In this document: one piece after another, positions 8,295-17,438 of the stretch | Numbering within the stretch: the first letter of the stretch is position 1 | Layout: the number at the start of each line of letters is the position of its first letter | NCBI RefSeq assembly: GCF_013184775.1 | Contig: NZ_JAATVV010000001.1 | Coordinates: forward strand, 496,001 to 560,000 | Reading direction: 5' to 3' | From: Martelella sp. HB161492 | GTDB taxonomy: Bacteria; Pseudomonadota; Alphaproteobacteria; Rhizobiales; Rhizobiaceae | DNA length: 64,000 nt | Notes under the pieces: generated by a model | Told to the model about the DNA's origin: nothing | Seen by the model: the letters and a program-made list of their open reading frames with translations, nothing else | Database searches by the model: none | Program-made: the position numbers and the translations under genes

Positions 8295-9344
8295 CTATTC
8301 AGCAACCGGCGCCCACAAGACATCCTCGATGCGACGTGCGCCGGTTGCCAGGATCACAAGACGCTCAAAGCCAAGTGCAATGCCGCTGGCCTCAGGCATG
8401 AAAGACAGGGCGGCGAGAAAATCCTCGTCCAGCGGATAGGTCTCACCATAGATGCGCTGCTTTTCGGCCATATCGGCGCTAAAGCGCAGGCGTTGCTCCA
8501 CAGGATCCGTCAGTTCGCCGAAACCATTGGCAAGCTCGACACCGCAGACGTAAAGCTCGAACCGCTCCGAGACCCGCGGATCCCCCGCATCCCTGCGGGC
8601 CAGCGCCGCCTCCGGCGCGGGGTAGCGATCCAGAAAGGTCGGCCGCTGATGACCGAGATGCGGCTCGATGCGCTCCACCAGAACGCGGGTGAAGAGGTCT
8701 GACCAGTTGTCATCGGCCGAATAGCCAATAGCGGCGCGCTCCAGCCCCTCGGCAAGGCGATTGCGATCCGTCGTGCCATCGGGCGCGATCGTCGCCAGAA
8801 GATCAATGCCGGCATGGCGGAAGAAGGCGTCGGCAACGCTGAGGCGCTCCGGCTCGGCAAAGGGATCACAGCCAATGCCGCGCCAGCTGAAGGCCGTCAC
8901 GCCGGCAGCATCGGCAGCCATCTGCATGATGGCACAGCAATCTTCAAACAGGCGGGCATAGGGCTCTCCGGCGCGATACCATTCCACCATGGTGAATTCG
9001 GGATGGTGCAGCGGTCCGCGCTCGCGGTTGCGCCAGACATGGCCGAAGGAGAAGATCCGCCTCTCGCCAGCGGCCAGAAGCTTCTTGGCGGTGAATTCAG
9101 GCGATGTATGCAGATAGCGGCGCTGCGGCAGTCCGTCATTGCCGATCATATCGGTGGCAAAGGCGTGAAGATGGGTTTCGTTTCCGGGTGAAACCTGCAG
9201 CGCCGGAACGTCGACACCGACGAAATCGGCATTGGCGAAATAAAGTCTGAGCCCGGCTTCGATGCGATTGCGCGCCAGAAGAATGGGACGACGATCGGCA
9301 TGCCGGTCCGGATGCCACCATTGAGAGGGCTGAACTTCGCTCAT
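8295..9344 (-). CDS. epmA: EF-P--(R)-beta-lysine ligase (GenX/PoxA)
   Basis: EpmA is a stand-alone class II lysyl-tRNA synthetase-like catalytic domain that attaches (R)-beta-lysine to elongation factor P. The 349-aa protein lacks an anticodon-binding domain. Motif 2 is seen in VWRNRERGPLHHPEFTMVEW and motif 3 in ALGFERLVIL, and the N-terminal part starts RPILLARNRIE as in the family. It is transcribed divergently from efp, its substrate gene, across a 142-base gap that must hold both promoters. The 2,3-aminomutase partner (epmB) is not in this window. Confidence 0.93.
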   Translation of the reverse strand: MSEVQPSQWWHPDRHADRRPILLARNRIEAGLRLYFANADFVGVDVPALQVSPGNETHLHAFATDMIGNDGLPQRRYLHTSPEFTAKKLLAAGERRIFSFGHVWRNRERGPLHHPEFTMVEWYRAGEPYARLFEDCCAIMQMAADAAGVTAFSWRGIGCDPFAEPERLSVADAFFRHAGIDLLATIAPDGTTDRNRLAEGLERAAIGYSADDNWSDLFTRVLVERIEPHLGHQRPTFLDRYPAPEAALARRDAGDPRVSERFELYVCGVELANGFGELTDPVEQRLRFSADMAEKQRIYGETYPLDEDFLAALSFMPEASGIALGFERLVILATGARRIEDVLWAPVAE

Positions 9345-9486
9345 TTAGGCTGCTTTCTGTCGTTCACGGGCTTTGCAGACTGGAATTTCTTTCGGTTTTG
9401 CGCTAGTCCCCGCGCAGGTTTTAAAGTTTTGCGGGCCGCGTTGCTGATCCATTAAGCAGATCGCGCCGACGTTACAAGGAAGTCTC

Positions 9487-10056
9487 ATGGTTAAGGTCAT
9501 CGCCTCTTCGCTGCGCAAGGGCAATGTCGTCGATGTCGACGGCAGGCTCTATGTCGTTCTTACCGCCCAGAATTTTCACCCCGGCAAGGGCACGCCCGTC
9601 ACCCAGGTGGACATGCGCCGCATCGCCGACGGTGTGAAGGTTTCGGAGCGCTGGAAGACGACCGAGCAGGTCGAGCGCGCCTTTGTCGAAGACAGCAACT
9701 TCACCTTCCTTTATGCGGATGGCGAAGGCTTCCACTTCATGAACCCGGAAAGCTACGATCAGGTCACGATGAGCGCTGATGATGTCAGCGATGCCGCATC
9801 CTACCTCTCGGAAGGCATGGCCGTCGTCCTGTCGATCCATGAGGGCAATCCGATCTCGCTGGAACTGCCGCGCCACGTCACGCTGGAAATCACCGAGACC
9901 GAGCCGGTCGTCAAGGGCCAGACGGCGTCGTCGTCCTACAAGCCTGCCATGCTGTCGAATGGCGTGCGCACCATGGTGCCGCCGCATGTCACGGCCGGTA
10001 CCCGTGTCGTCATCCTCACCGAGGATGGCTCCTATGTGGAACGCGCAAAGGACTGA
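9487..10056 (+). CDS. efp: Elongation factor P
   Basis: EF-P binds between the P and E sites of stalled ribosomes and relieves arrest at polyproline stretches. The 189-aa protein has the KOW-like domain 1 and two OB-type domains. The target lysine is Lys34 in NFHPGKG, the residue lysylated by EpmA, whose gene is divergent just upstream. An AAGGA box precedes the ATG. The gene is followed by a strong intrinsic terminator, so it is probably monocistronic. Confidence 0.97.
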   Translation: MVKVIASSLRKGNVVDVDGRLYVVLTAQNFHPGKGTPVTQVDMRRIADGVKVSERWKTTEQVERAFVEDSNFTFLYADGEGFHFMNPESYDQVTMSADDVSDAASYLSEGMAVVLSIHEGNPISLELPRHVTLEITETEPVVKGQTASSSYKPAMLSNGVRTMVPPHVTAGTRVVILTEDGSYVERAKD

Positions 10057-10089
10057 TTGCAGACCTTCGGCATGTCCTGTTTTTCGCGA

Positions 10090-10117
10090 CCCCGGCCTCA
10101 CCGCCGGGGTTTTCTTT
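10090..10117 (+). terminator. Intrinsic terminator of efp
   Basis: CCCCGGC and GCCGGGG form a 7-bp GC stem around CTCACC and are followed by TTTTCTTTT, about 34 bases after the efp stop. Confidence 0.9.
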
Positions 10118-10336
10118 TGCGTCGCGGCAATGCCGACCGGCGGGCAGGACGACAAAGCACTGAAATCCGACGGCTGAATTCGTTGCGCGCCAATTCATCG
10201 CTTGACGCCTGGCAGGGTCGTAACGTCATATTCGGGGTGTAATAGAAGTCCGGTTCTGGAGGGAAACGGCGGCCTGTCCGAGGGGGCTGGCCGGAGACCG
10301 GATTTCGCTCTTTCCCCTGATCAAGAGGAGCTTTCC

Positions 10337-11953
10337 ATGACGAAAATCTTTGCCGCGGCGCTCATTGGCGCGTCCGCCCTTGCCATCTCTGCAGGATCGG
10401 CCTTTGCCGAATATCAGCTCAACATCCTGCACACCAATGATCTTCATTCCCGTATTGAGCCAATCACGAAATATGATTCGACCTGCGCACCGGAAGACGA
10501 TGCTGCGGGCGAATGCTTTGGCGGCGTTGCACGCCTGAAAACCGCAATCGACCAGACCAGAGCCGGTCTTTCCGGGCAGAATGTCCTGCTTCTGGATGCA
10601 GGCGATCAGTTTCAGGGTTCGCTTTTTTACACTCAGTACAAATCCGGCCCGGTTGCCGAATTCATGAATGCCATGGGCTATGACGCCATGGCGATCGGCA
10701 ACCACGAGTTCGACGATGGCCCGGAAGAACTGCTCAAGCTTATCGATGCCGTCGATTTTCCAATCATTTCGGGAAACACCGTTCCGACGGACGACAGTAT
10801 CCTGAAGGACAAATACAAGGGCTATGTCATCAAGGATATTGGCGGTGAGAAGGTCGCCATCGTTTCAGTTCTCGCCACCGATACCGGCGAGACCTCGTCT
10901 CCCGGCCCGACAATCACCTTTGAAGACGATATCGCCTATCTGAAGAAAGCTGTCGGCGAGATTGAGGCCGAGGGCGTCAACAAGATCATCCTTCTGTCGC
11001 ATGTCGGCTATCCGCGCGATCAGGAAATTGCCGCGCAGGTCGATGGTATCGACGTGATCGTCGGCGGCCATTCCCATACGCTTCTGTCGAACACTGACGA
11101 CAAGGCCGCCGGCCCATACCCGACCGAGGTTACGAACCCGGCGGGCGTTGAGGTGCCAATTGTCACCGCCTATGCCTATTCGAAATATCTCGGCGACCTG
11201 AATGTCACCTTCGACGACAACGGCGTGGTTACGGCCGCATCCGGCGACCCGATACTGCTGGATGCGAGCTTCAAACCGGATGAGGCAATCGCCGCACGGG
11301 TCGAGGAGCTGAATGGCCCGCTCACCGAGATCAAGAAAAAGGTCGTCGGCGAGGCGACGGCCGAAATCGTTGGTGACCGCACTGTATGCCGCGCTGCCGA
11401 GTGCCCGATGGGCGATCTGGTTGCCGATGCCATGCTGGACCGCGTTGCCGATCAGGGGATCACCATTGCCATCCAGAACGGCGGCGGCGTCAGGGCATCG
11501 ATTGGCGCCGGCACCGTGACCATGGGTGACGTGCTGACGGTTCTGCCCTTCCAGAACACGATCGCCACATTCCAGCTCAAGGGGTCGGATGTCGTCGCGG
11601 CGCTCGAAAATGGCCTGTCCCAGATCGAAGACGGCGCCGGTCGTTATCCGCAAGTCGCGGGCCTGAACTACACTTACGACTCCACCAAGGCACCAGGCAG
11701 CAGGATCGTCTCTGTCGAAGTCGATACCGATGGCGACGGCGACTTCAGCCCGATCGAGCCAGACACCGTTTATGGCGTTGTCAGCAACAATTACATGCGC
11801 GCCGGTGGCGACGGATATTCGATTTTTGCCGAAAAGGGCATGAATGCCTATGACTTCGGCCCCAATCTCGAAGATGCCGTTGCAGCCTATATCGGCGCCA
11901 ACAGCCCCTACACACCGGCGATTGATGGCCGGATCACCGATGTTGCCAAATAG
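10337..11953 (+). CDS. Periplasmic 5'-nucleotidase / UshA-like metallophosphoesterase
   Basis: A 538-aa exported enzyme that releases phosphate from nucleotides (and possibly UDP-sugars) in the periplasm. Residues 1-24 form a clear signal peptide ending SAFA. The metallophosphoesterase domain shows the dimetal motifs HTNDLHSRIEP, DAGDQFQGS, GNHEFDDG, LLSHVG and GGHSHT; the C-terminal 5'-nucleotidase domain has NGGGVRASI and the substrate-stacking region NNYMRAGGDGY. The start at 10337 has an AAGAGGAG box; a longer in-frame extension is not homologous. It stands alone and is followed by a hairpin. Confidence 0.93.
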   Translation: MTKIFAAALIGASALAISAGSAFAEYQLNILHTNDLHSRIEPITKYDSTCAPEDDAAGECFGGVARLKTAIDQTRAGLSGQNVLLLDAGDQFQGSLFYTQYKSGPVAEFMNAMGYDAMAIGNHEFDDGPEELLKLIDAVDFPIISGNTVPTDDSILKDKYKGYVIKDIGGEKVAIVSVLATDTGETSSPGPTITFEDDIAYLKKAVGEIEAEGVNKIILLSHVGYPRDQEIAAQVDGIDVIVGGHSHTLLSNTDDKAAGPYPTEVTNPAGVEVPIVTAYAYSKYLGDLNVTFDDNGVVTAASGDPILLDASFKPDEAIAARVEELNGPLTEIKKKVVGEATAEIVGDRTVCRAAECPMGDLVADAMLDRVADQGITIAIQNGGGVRASIGAGTVTMGDVLTVLPFQNTIATFQLKGSDVVAALENGLSQIEDGAGRYPQVAGLNYTYDSTKAPGSRIVSVEVDTDGDGDFSPIEPDTVYGVVSNNYMRAGGDGYSIFAEKGMNAYDFGPNLEDAVAAYIGANSPYTPAIDGRITDVAK

Positions 11954-11977
11954 GCAGTGAAGTTGATGAATTTCAAA

Positions 11978-12005
11978 GGGCCCGGTTGCTGATGCAGCCG
12001 GGCCC
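11978..12005 (+). terminator. Hairpin downstream of the nucleotidase (first of two near-identical copies)
   Basis: A fully paired 12-bp stem (GGGCCCGGTTGC with GCAGCCGGGCCC) with a 4-base loop, 25 bases after the stop codon. It lacks a T-run, so it may act as an mRNA 3' stabiliser rather than a true terminator. A near copy lies at 12215. Confidence 0.6.
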
Positions 12006-12067
12006 TCAGCTTGCCGACAAAGTCATTCAGCTTGTCTATTTGGGATGGAATAGCCATCGCCTCCGTC

Positions 12068-12181
12068 GTCATCCCCGTGCTTGTCACGGGGATCAATCCT
12101 CTTAAGGCTTTGAATTAGCAGAGTCTTTCGCCGCGCGGACGCGCGGCGGCCGGATGCCTGTGACAAGCACAGGCATGACGC
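12068..12181 (+). repeat. REP-like inverted pair of palindromic units
   Basis: Two small hairpins lie head to head. Unit 1 (12071-12093) is ATCCCCGTG-CTTGT-CACGGGGAT with GTC before it. Unit 2 (12154-12179) is ATGCCTGTG-ACAAG-CACAGGCAT followed by GAC. The loops CTTGT and ACAAG are reverse complements, so unit 2 is an inverted relative of unit 1. A GC-rich hairpin (CCGCGCG/CGCGCGG) lies between them. This is the layout of a bacterial interspersed mosaic element. The whole 11954-12401 gap holds only this and the two flanking hairpins. Confidence 0.75.
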
Positions 12182-12214
12182 TAGAGAAGGGGCTAGGGTT
12201 TGTCAGAAATCTGA

Positions 12215-12247
12215 GGGCCCGGTTGCTGCTGCAGCCGGGTCCTTTTC
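12215..12247 (+). terminator. Second copy of the 12-bp hairpin, with T-run
   Basis: GGGCCCGGTTGC-TGCT-GCAGCCGGGTCC followed by TTTTCTT. It is almost identical to the hairpin at 11978 but carries the T-run expected of an intrinsic terminator. The REP-like pair lies between the two copies. Confidence 0.65.
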
Positions 12248-12401
12248 TTAGACGCCCGTTTTCAGGCATTCCAGAACGATCAGTCAAATCTGAATCTTGC
12301 CGATTGTTAACATTGTGATCACGATTCAGCTCTTGTCGAAACGCAAAACGAGGCCTATTTAATTAATCAGTTGAACAATTTTAGCCGATATGGAGTTTGT
12401 C

Positions 12402-12590
12402 ATGATGAAACTGACCGCTTCGCTGGCTCTCGTTTCCTTTGTTGCTTCTGATGCTTTTGCCACCGAGATTGCCACCCGAAACGCCAGCCTGATGCCAAGT
12501 GATACTGAAAGCAGCATCGTTGAAATGGCTGCTGAAAGCCCCGTTGCCGACGATGCCGCAATCACCTTCGAGGCCGAGCTTCGCGACTGA
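12402..12590 (+). CDS. Small secreted protein of unknown function
   Basis: A 62-aa protein starting MMKLTASLALVSFVAS with a signal peptide that probably ends at AFA (about residue 20). The mature part of about 40 residues is acidic (TEIATRNASLMPSD...VADDAAITFEAELRD) and has no cysteine or recognisable domain. The start at 12402 was chosen for a GGAG box six bases upstream; an ATG four codons earlier would overlap that box. It is a free-standing gene. Confidence 0.6.
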   Translation: MMKLTASLALVSFVASDAFATEIATRNASLMPSDTESSIVEMAAESPVADDAAITFEAELRD

Positions 12591-12705
12591 CCATAACGCC
12601 CCTCACAAGGGCCACCGCGCGATATTCCCCCCTGCATCGCCCCTGGCTAAAGTGAACGGACGTCAAAGCAGGACAAGAACTGACCTCCTCCAACTTGTCC
12701 GAAAA

Positions 12706-12742
12706 CACAAAACCCGGCCTCCCCCCTCGGCCGGGTTTTGTG
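12706..12742 (+). terminator. Strong bidirectional intrinsic terminator
   Basis: A 14-bp perfect stem (CACAAAACCCGGCC with GGCCGGGTTTTGTG) with TTTT inside the descending arm. It lies between the 62-aa gene and hemH. The rest of the 12591-12893 gap shows only a likely promoter region for hemH. Confidence 0.85.
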
Positions 12743-12893
12743 CATTTGCACGGCTGCGCTCGTCCAGCCTTTTCATGCCGGTCCGATTGCCGCAGAGGGA
12801 AACCTTCGTCGCGACTTCAACAAACGCTCCACCTTCCTATATAAGGTCGTATCGAGCCCGCCATGCAAACCGGGCCAATGTCAGAGGAGCGTA

Positions 12894-13928
12894 ATGTCAG
12901 AGATCCATTCAGCCTGGCCGGACAATCACCCCACCGTTGCCGTTGGCAAGGTCGGTGTCCTTCTTGTCAATCTCGGAACACCGGACGGGACCGATTACCG
13001 TTCCATGCGACGCTATCTCGAAGAGTTTCTGACCGATAAACGCGTGATCGAATGGCCGCGCTGGCTCTGGTATCCAATCCTCTATGGCATTGTGCTGTCA
13101 CGCCGCCCCGGCAAGGTCGGCAAGGCCTATGAGACGATCTGGAACAAGGACCTGAATGAAAGCTATCTCAGGACCTATACCCGCAACCAGGCCGAAAAAC
13201 TGGCTGCTCACTTCGCCGATCGCCCGGCGCTGGTTGTCGACTGGGCCATGCGCTATGGCACGCCTTCGATCGCGGCCCGTCTCGATGCCCTGAAATCGGC
13301 CGGCTGCGAGAAGATCCTCGTCTTCCCGCTCTATCCGCAATATTCCGCCTCGACCACAGCCACCGTCAATGACAAGGTCTTCGAAGCGCTTCTGAAGATG
13401 CGCTGGCAGCCGGCGATCCGAACCGTTCCGCCCTATCACGATGATCCGGCCTATATCGATGCGCTCGCCAATTCGGTGACGACCCATCTTGCCGGCCTCG
13501 ACTGGGAGCCGGAGGTGATCCTCACCTCGTTCCACGGCATCCCGCAATCCTATTTCAAAAAGGGCGATCCCTATCACTGCCACTGCCAGAAGACGGCCCG
13601 GCTGCTGCGTGAAAAGCTTGGCCTGTCCAAGGAAAGGCTGATGATCACCTTCCAGTCACGCTTCGGACCGGAGGAATGGCTGCAGCCCTATACCGACAAG
13701 ACGGTTGAGCGGCTGGCAAAGGAGGGCGTGAAGCGGATCGCGGTCATGAATCCGGGCTTCGTCTCCGATTGCCTGGAAACGCTCGAGGAAATCGGCGAAC
13801 AGGCACGCGAAAGCTTCATCGAACATGGCGGACAGAATTTCACCCATATTCCGTGTCTGAACGACAGCCCGTCGGGAATGGGTGTGTTGTCAGCAGTGGT
13901 TCAACGTGAAATTGCCGGCTGGATCTGA
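12894..13928 (+). CDS. hemH: Ferrochelatase
   Basis: HemH inserts ferrous iron into protoporphyrin IX, the last step of heme synthesis, at the cytoplasmic membrane face. The 344-aa protein has the N-terminal [10 protein letters not shown] motif, the MRYGTPSI segment, the metal-site histidine in [21 protein letters not shown] and a conserved Glu-rich end ([13 protein letters not shown]). The start at 12894 has an AGAGGAG box; a long upstream extension is rejected. It lies upstream of, and in the same direction as, qmcA-nfeD with a 53-base gap. Confidence 0.96.
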   Translation: MSEIHSAWPDNHPTVAVGKVGVLLVNLGTPDGTDYRSMRRYLEEFLTDKRVIEWPRWLWYPILYGIVLSRRPGKVGKAYETIWNKDLNESYLRTYTRNQAEKLAAHFADRPALVVDWAMRYGTPSIAARLDALKSAGCEKILVFPLYPQYSASTTATVNDKVFEALLKMRWQPAIRTVPPYHDDPAYIDALANSVTTHLAGLDWEPEVILTSFHGIPQSYFKKGDPYHCHCQKTARLLREKLGLSKERLMITFQSRFGPEEWLQPYTDKTVERLAKEGVKRIAVMNPGFVSDCLETLEEIGEQARESFIEHGGQNFTHIPCLNDSPSGMGVLSAVVQREIAGWI

Positions 13929-13981
13929 TATTATCGCCGCATTCGGGGAAAAGCCCGAATGGACTTCGAAAGGATACTGAA

Positions 13982-14977
13982 ATGGCAGTGCTTACGGGCT
14001 TCTCCATCACCATTATCATCCTTGCCGTGCTCGTCATCCTGACACTGGTCGCCGGTATCAAGACCGTGCCGCAGGGCTATGGTTACACGGTGGAGCGTTT
14101 CGGCCGCTACACGCGCACGCTGACTCCGGGCCTTAACCTGATCGTGCCGTTCATCGATCAGGTCGGCAAACGCATCAACATCATGGAACAGGTGCTCGAT
14201 GTGCCGACCCAGGAGGTGATCACCAAGGACAATGCCAGCGTCGAAGCCGATGCGGTCGCCTTCTACCAGGTGCTCAACGCCGCCAAGGCCGCCTATCAGG
14301 TGGCCAATCTCGAGCTTGCCATTCTCAACCTGACCATGACCAATATCCGTTCGGTGATCGGCTCGATGGATCTCGACGAGATGCTGTCCAACCGTGATGC
14401 CATCAATGAGCGGCTGCTGCGCGTTGTCGACAACGCCGTCGAGCCCTGGGGTATCAAGGTCACCCGTATCGAGATCAAGGATATCCAGCCGCCGGCCGAT
14501 CTCGTCGCCGCCATGGCGCGACAGATGAAGGCGGAGCGCGACAAGCGCGCCCAGGTGCTTGAAGCCGAGGGCCAGCGCAACGCCCAGATCCTGAAGGCCG
14601 AAGGCGCCAAGCAGGCCGCCATTCTCGAAGCCGAGGGCGAGCGCGAGGCCGCCTATCGCCAGGCCGAGGCGCGCGAGCGCCTGGCAGAAGCCGAAGCCAA
14701 TGCAACGCGCGCCGTCTCCGACGCCATTGCCGGCGGCAATGTCGAAGCGATCAACTATTTCGTCGCCCAGAAATATACCGAAGCCATGGCCTCGATCGGT
14801 ACCGCCAAGAATGCCAAGGTCGTGCTGATGCCGATGGAAGCATCCTCGCTGATCGGCACACTGGGCGGGATCGGCGAGATCGCCCGCTCGGTTTTCGGCA
14901 AGGATGGTCTGGGCGAAAGCGAAGAACCGCGCCCGGTGCGTTCGACCCCTTCGATCCGCAACGAACCGGAAAGCTGA
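13982..14977 (+). CDS. qmcA: SPFH/band 7 membrane protease-associated protein
   Basis: A 331-aa stomatin/QmcA-type protein: one N-terminal membrane helix (about residues 5-25), an SPFH domain beginning [15 protein letters not shown] and a long Ala/Glu/Arg coiled coil (about 175-255) that drives oligomerisation. Such proteins form membrane microdomain scaffolds. The nfeD gene 9 bases downstream is the standard partner, so the pair works as a membrane-quality or microdomain unit. A GAAAGGA box precedes the start. Confidence 0.92.
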   Translation: MAVLTGFSITIIILAVLVILTLVAGIKTVPQGYGYTVERFGRYTRTLTPGLNLIVPFIDQVGKRINIMEQVLDVPTQEVITKDNASVEADAVAFYQVLNAAKAAYQVANLELAILNLTMTNIRSVIGSMDLDEMLSNRDAINERLLRVVDNAVEPWGIKVTRIEIKDIQPPADLVAAMARQMKAERDKRAQVLEAEGQRNAQILKAEGAKQAAILEAEGEREAAYRQAEARERLAEAEANATRAVSDAIAGGNVEAINYFVAQKYTEAMASIGTAKNAKVVLMPMEASSLIGTLGGIGEIARSVFGKDGLGESEEPRPVRSTPSIRNEPES

Positions 14978-14986
14978 GGGGGCTGA

Positions 14987-15454
14987 ATGATGGAAGGGCT
15001 TATCGGCCTGCTCGACCCCTGGCTCTGGTGGATTGTCGGCCTGGTTCTGCTGATCGCAGAACTGCTGCTGCCTGGCGTATTCCTGATGTGGATCGGCATC
15101 GCCGCGCTGGCGCTAGGCATCCTGTCGCTGGCCTTTTCATCCTTCGCCTTCTGGATATGGCAGTTGCAGCTTCTTCTGTTCGCCGCCTTTTCAGTGCTGG
15201 CAATCCTTGGCGGACGAAAGCTGCTCGCCAAGGGGGATGCCCCACCGGATGAACCCTTTCTCAACCGCCGGACCGCCAGCCTTGTCGGCCGCAGTGGCGT
15301 TTTGACGGAAGCGATCGACGGCGGGCGCGGGCGCATGCGCCTCGACGACACGATCTGGATCGTCGAAGGCCCCGACCTGCCGGAGGGCACCCATGTCAGG
15401 GTCATCTCCGGCGAAGGCGAAAGACTGTCGGTGGAACCGGGACAGAAAGCCTGA
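14987..15454 (+). CDS. NfeD-family protein (YbbJ type)
   Basis: A 155-aa short NfeD protein with an N-terminal hydrophobic region of two to three membrane helices (about residues 10-75, including WWIVGLVLLIAELLLPG) and a soluble C-terminal OB-fold domain (about 90-150, starting NRRTASLVGRSG). This class always pairs with an SPFH protein, here qmcA. It lacks the protease domain of long NfeD. The 3' end lies 8 bases from the convergent kdsD gene. Confidence 0.9.
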   Translation: MMEGLIGLLDPWLWWIVGLVLLIAELLLPGVFLMWIGIAALALGILSLAFSSFAFWIWQLQLLLFAAFSVLAILGGRKLLAKGDAPPDEPFLNRRTASLVGRSGVLTEAIDGGRGRMRLDDTIWIVEGPDLPEGTHVRVISGEGERLSVEPGQKA

Positions 15455-15462
15455 TTGGCCCC

Positions 15463-16482
15463 TCAGGCTGCACCGATCTTGAGAAAATCATGGAAATGGA
15501 CGATGCCAACCGGCCGGCCGGCCGCATCGACGACCATGAGCGCCGAGATATTGTGCTTGTGGATCAATGCCAGGGCGCCAGAGACCAGCATGTCCTGACG
15601 GACAACTTTCGGATCCCGCGTCATGATGTCGTCGATCTTCAGCGTGCTGACATCCCGCCACAGATTGCGCGCCAGATCGCCATCGGTGACGATACCGGCA
15701 AGCCTGCCATCATCATCGACGGCACCAACGCAGCCGAACCGCTTCTCCGACAGAACCATGACCGCCTCTGGCAACGCTGTTCCGAGCTTCACCAGCGGCA
15801 TGGACGTGCCGACATGCATGATATCGGCCACCTGCGACAAGAGCGCACCCAGTTTGCCGCCCGGATGGTAGACCTTGAAATCCCCGGCGGAAAAGCCGCG
15901 CGCTTCCAGAAGCGCGATCGCCAGGGCATCCCCGATGGCAAGCTGCATCGTCGTCGATGTTGTCGGCGCCAGCCCGTGCGGGCAGGCCTCTTCGGCTTTC
16001 GGCAGGGCCAGCAGGATATCAGCGGCGCGGCCAAGCGTTGACTGGGCGCCGGCGGTGATCGCGATCAGCGGAATGGCAAAGCGCCGTGTATAGGCCACCA
16101 GCGCCGATAATTCGCTGCTCTCTCCGCTCCACGAGAGCGCCACGACGGCATCCCTTTGCGACACCATGCCGAGATCGCCATGATTGGCCTCGGCCGGATG
16201 AACGAAGAAGGACGGGGTTCCGGTGGAGGCAAAGGTGGCGGCGAGCTTGGAGCCGATATGGCCGCTTTTGCCGACGCCGGAAACGACCACGTGACCTTCG
16301 ATCTGCTTCAGCATGGCAACGGCGCGGCCAAGCGGCGCGCCAAGCCCGTTCTCCAGCGCGGCCGATACCGCTTCCAGCCCCTTGCGTTCAAAGGCAAGTG
16401 TTCTGAGGGCCGACTGACCGGCCGCCGCGATCATTTGCATGTCGTCTTTTTCAACCATGGCTGATGCTGTTAGCCCCTTCAT
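15463..16482 (-). CDS. kdsD: Arabinose-5-phosphate isomerase (KpsF/GutQ family)
   Basis: KdsD interconverts ribulose 5-phosphate and arabinose 5-phosphate, the first step towards Kdo for lipopolysaccharide. The 339-aa protein has an SIS sugar-isomerase domain (about 50-190; VSGVGKSGHIGSKLAATFASTG, ALSWSGESSEL) and two CBS domains (about 215-335; MHVGTSMPL and IMTRDPKVV). An ATG eight codons downstream (16458) is an equally possible start, as neither has a clear ribosome-binding site. It converges on nfeD. Confidence 0.92.
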   Translation of the reverse strand: MKGLTASAMVEKDDMQMIAAAGQSALRTLAFERKGLEAVSAALENGLGAPLGRAVAMLKQIEGHVVVSGVGKSGHIGSKLAATFASTGTPSFFVHPAEANHGDLGMVSQRDAVVALSWSGESSELSALVAYTRRFAIPLIAITAGAQSTLGRAADILLALPKAEEACPHGLAPTTSTTMQLAIGDALAIALLEARGFSAGDFKVYHPGGKLGALLSQVADIMHVGTSMPLVKLGTALPEAVMVLSEKRFGCVGAVDDDGRLAGIVTDGDLARNLWRDVSTLKIDDIMTRDPKVVRQDMLVSGALALIHKHNISALMVVDAAGRPVGIVHFHDFLKIGAA

Positions 16483-16539
16483 TGCCCGCAGGCAATCGCA
16501 ATTAAGCGCGTAAATTGTCCAAAATGGGAAAGCGACAGA

Positions 16540-17367
16540 TCAGATTTTCCGCTTCATCCAGTCCAGTGCCAGCGCCGGCCAGGCGGCCTGGCTTCCCTCC
16601 AGTGAACGCAGGGCGAAACCATGCGGTGCTTCACCGAAGACATGGGCATCGACCGGCAGGCCCGCCTGCGCCGCAGTCGCCAGGAAATTCAGCGCATGCT
16701 GCAGCGGAACGGATGTGTCGTTCAGCGCATAGGCCAGAAAGACAGGTGTTTTCGGCCAGCCATGCGGCTGCCCGTAAATGCCGATCGGCCAGTCGTCATA
16801 GAAAGCCTGTTTCTCCACCGGCGGATAATCGGATTTGCCCGGCGGAAACTTGTAGTCCCGATGATTGGCGTTCAGTGGTGCATAGGTAATGATGGTGCCG
16901 GACGCCCCGAGCGCGTGATCCTGACAGGACATGACGCCGGCGAGATGTCCGCCCGATGACAGGCCGACATGGAAAAGCGGCAAGGCCGGTCCAGCGCTTC
17001 CCAGCTGATCGAGCGCCGAAAGACCATCGGCAAGCGCGATATCCTTCGGATAGACCCCGCCCATGCCGTTATCCTGACCCGGCAGGCGGTGGACAAGAAT
17101 GTGAGGCTCGATACGATTTGCCGCCAGCCAGAGAGCGACTTCCATGCCCTCCTTGTCATAGACCAGCTTGGTGTAGCCGCCTCCGCCATAGACGATCGCG
17201 CGGGCCAGCGGTTGTTCGACAGGAAAAGAATGAAGCTCGGCCCGGCTGACGGTACCGAACTGTCGATCGGGCCAGGAACCCGACAGCCGGTTTTCGGCGC
17301 CCTGGCTCAGGATTGTGACGACCGGTTGCGGCGGCTTTTCAGGAAGAGAATTGACGGTATCAGTCAT
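16540..17367 (-). CDS. Alpha/beta hydrolase, esterase-like
   Basis: A 275-aa hydrolase of the HSL/BD-FAE-like group. The oxyanion turn is YGGGGYTKL, the nucleophile elbow is GLSSGGH (Ser in GxSxG), and the acid and His lie in the C-terminal part (ALNDTSVPL, APHGFALRS). There is no signal peptide, so it is probably cytosolic; the substrate is unknown. The start at 17367 is an ATG; a TTG four codons upstream gives a longer version. It is in line with galU, which lies upstream on the same strand with a 71-base gap, so co-transcription is possible. Confidence 0.8.
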   Translation of the reverse strand: MTDTVNSLPEKPPQPVVTILSQGAENRLSGSWPDRQFGTVSRAELHSFPVEQPLARAIVYGGGGYTKLVYDKEGMEVALWLAANRIEPHILVHRLPGQDNGMGGVYPKDIALADGLSALDQLGSAGPALPLFHVGLSSGGHLAGVMSCQDHALGASGTIITYAPLNANHRDYKFPPGKSDYPPVEKQAFYDDWPIGIYGQPHGWPKTPVFLAYALNDTSVPLQHALNFLATAAQAGLPVDAHVFGEAPHGFALRSLEGSQAAWPALALDWMKRKI

Positions 17368-17438
17368 GGCACTTTTCAAAAATGAAACGGCGGCGCGAAT
17401 TGCGCCGCCGGACTATAACACCGCAAAGGGATCGATGG

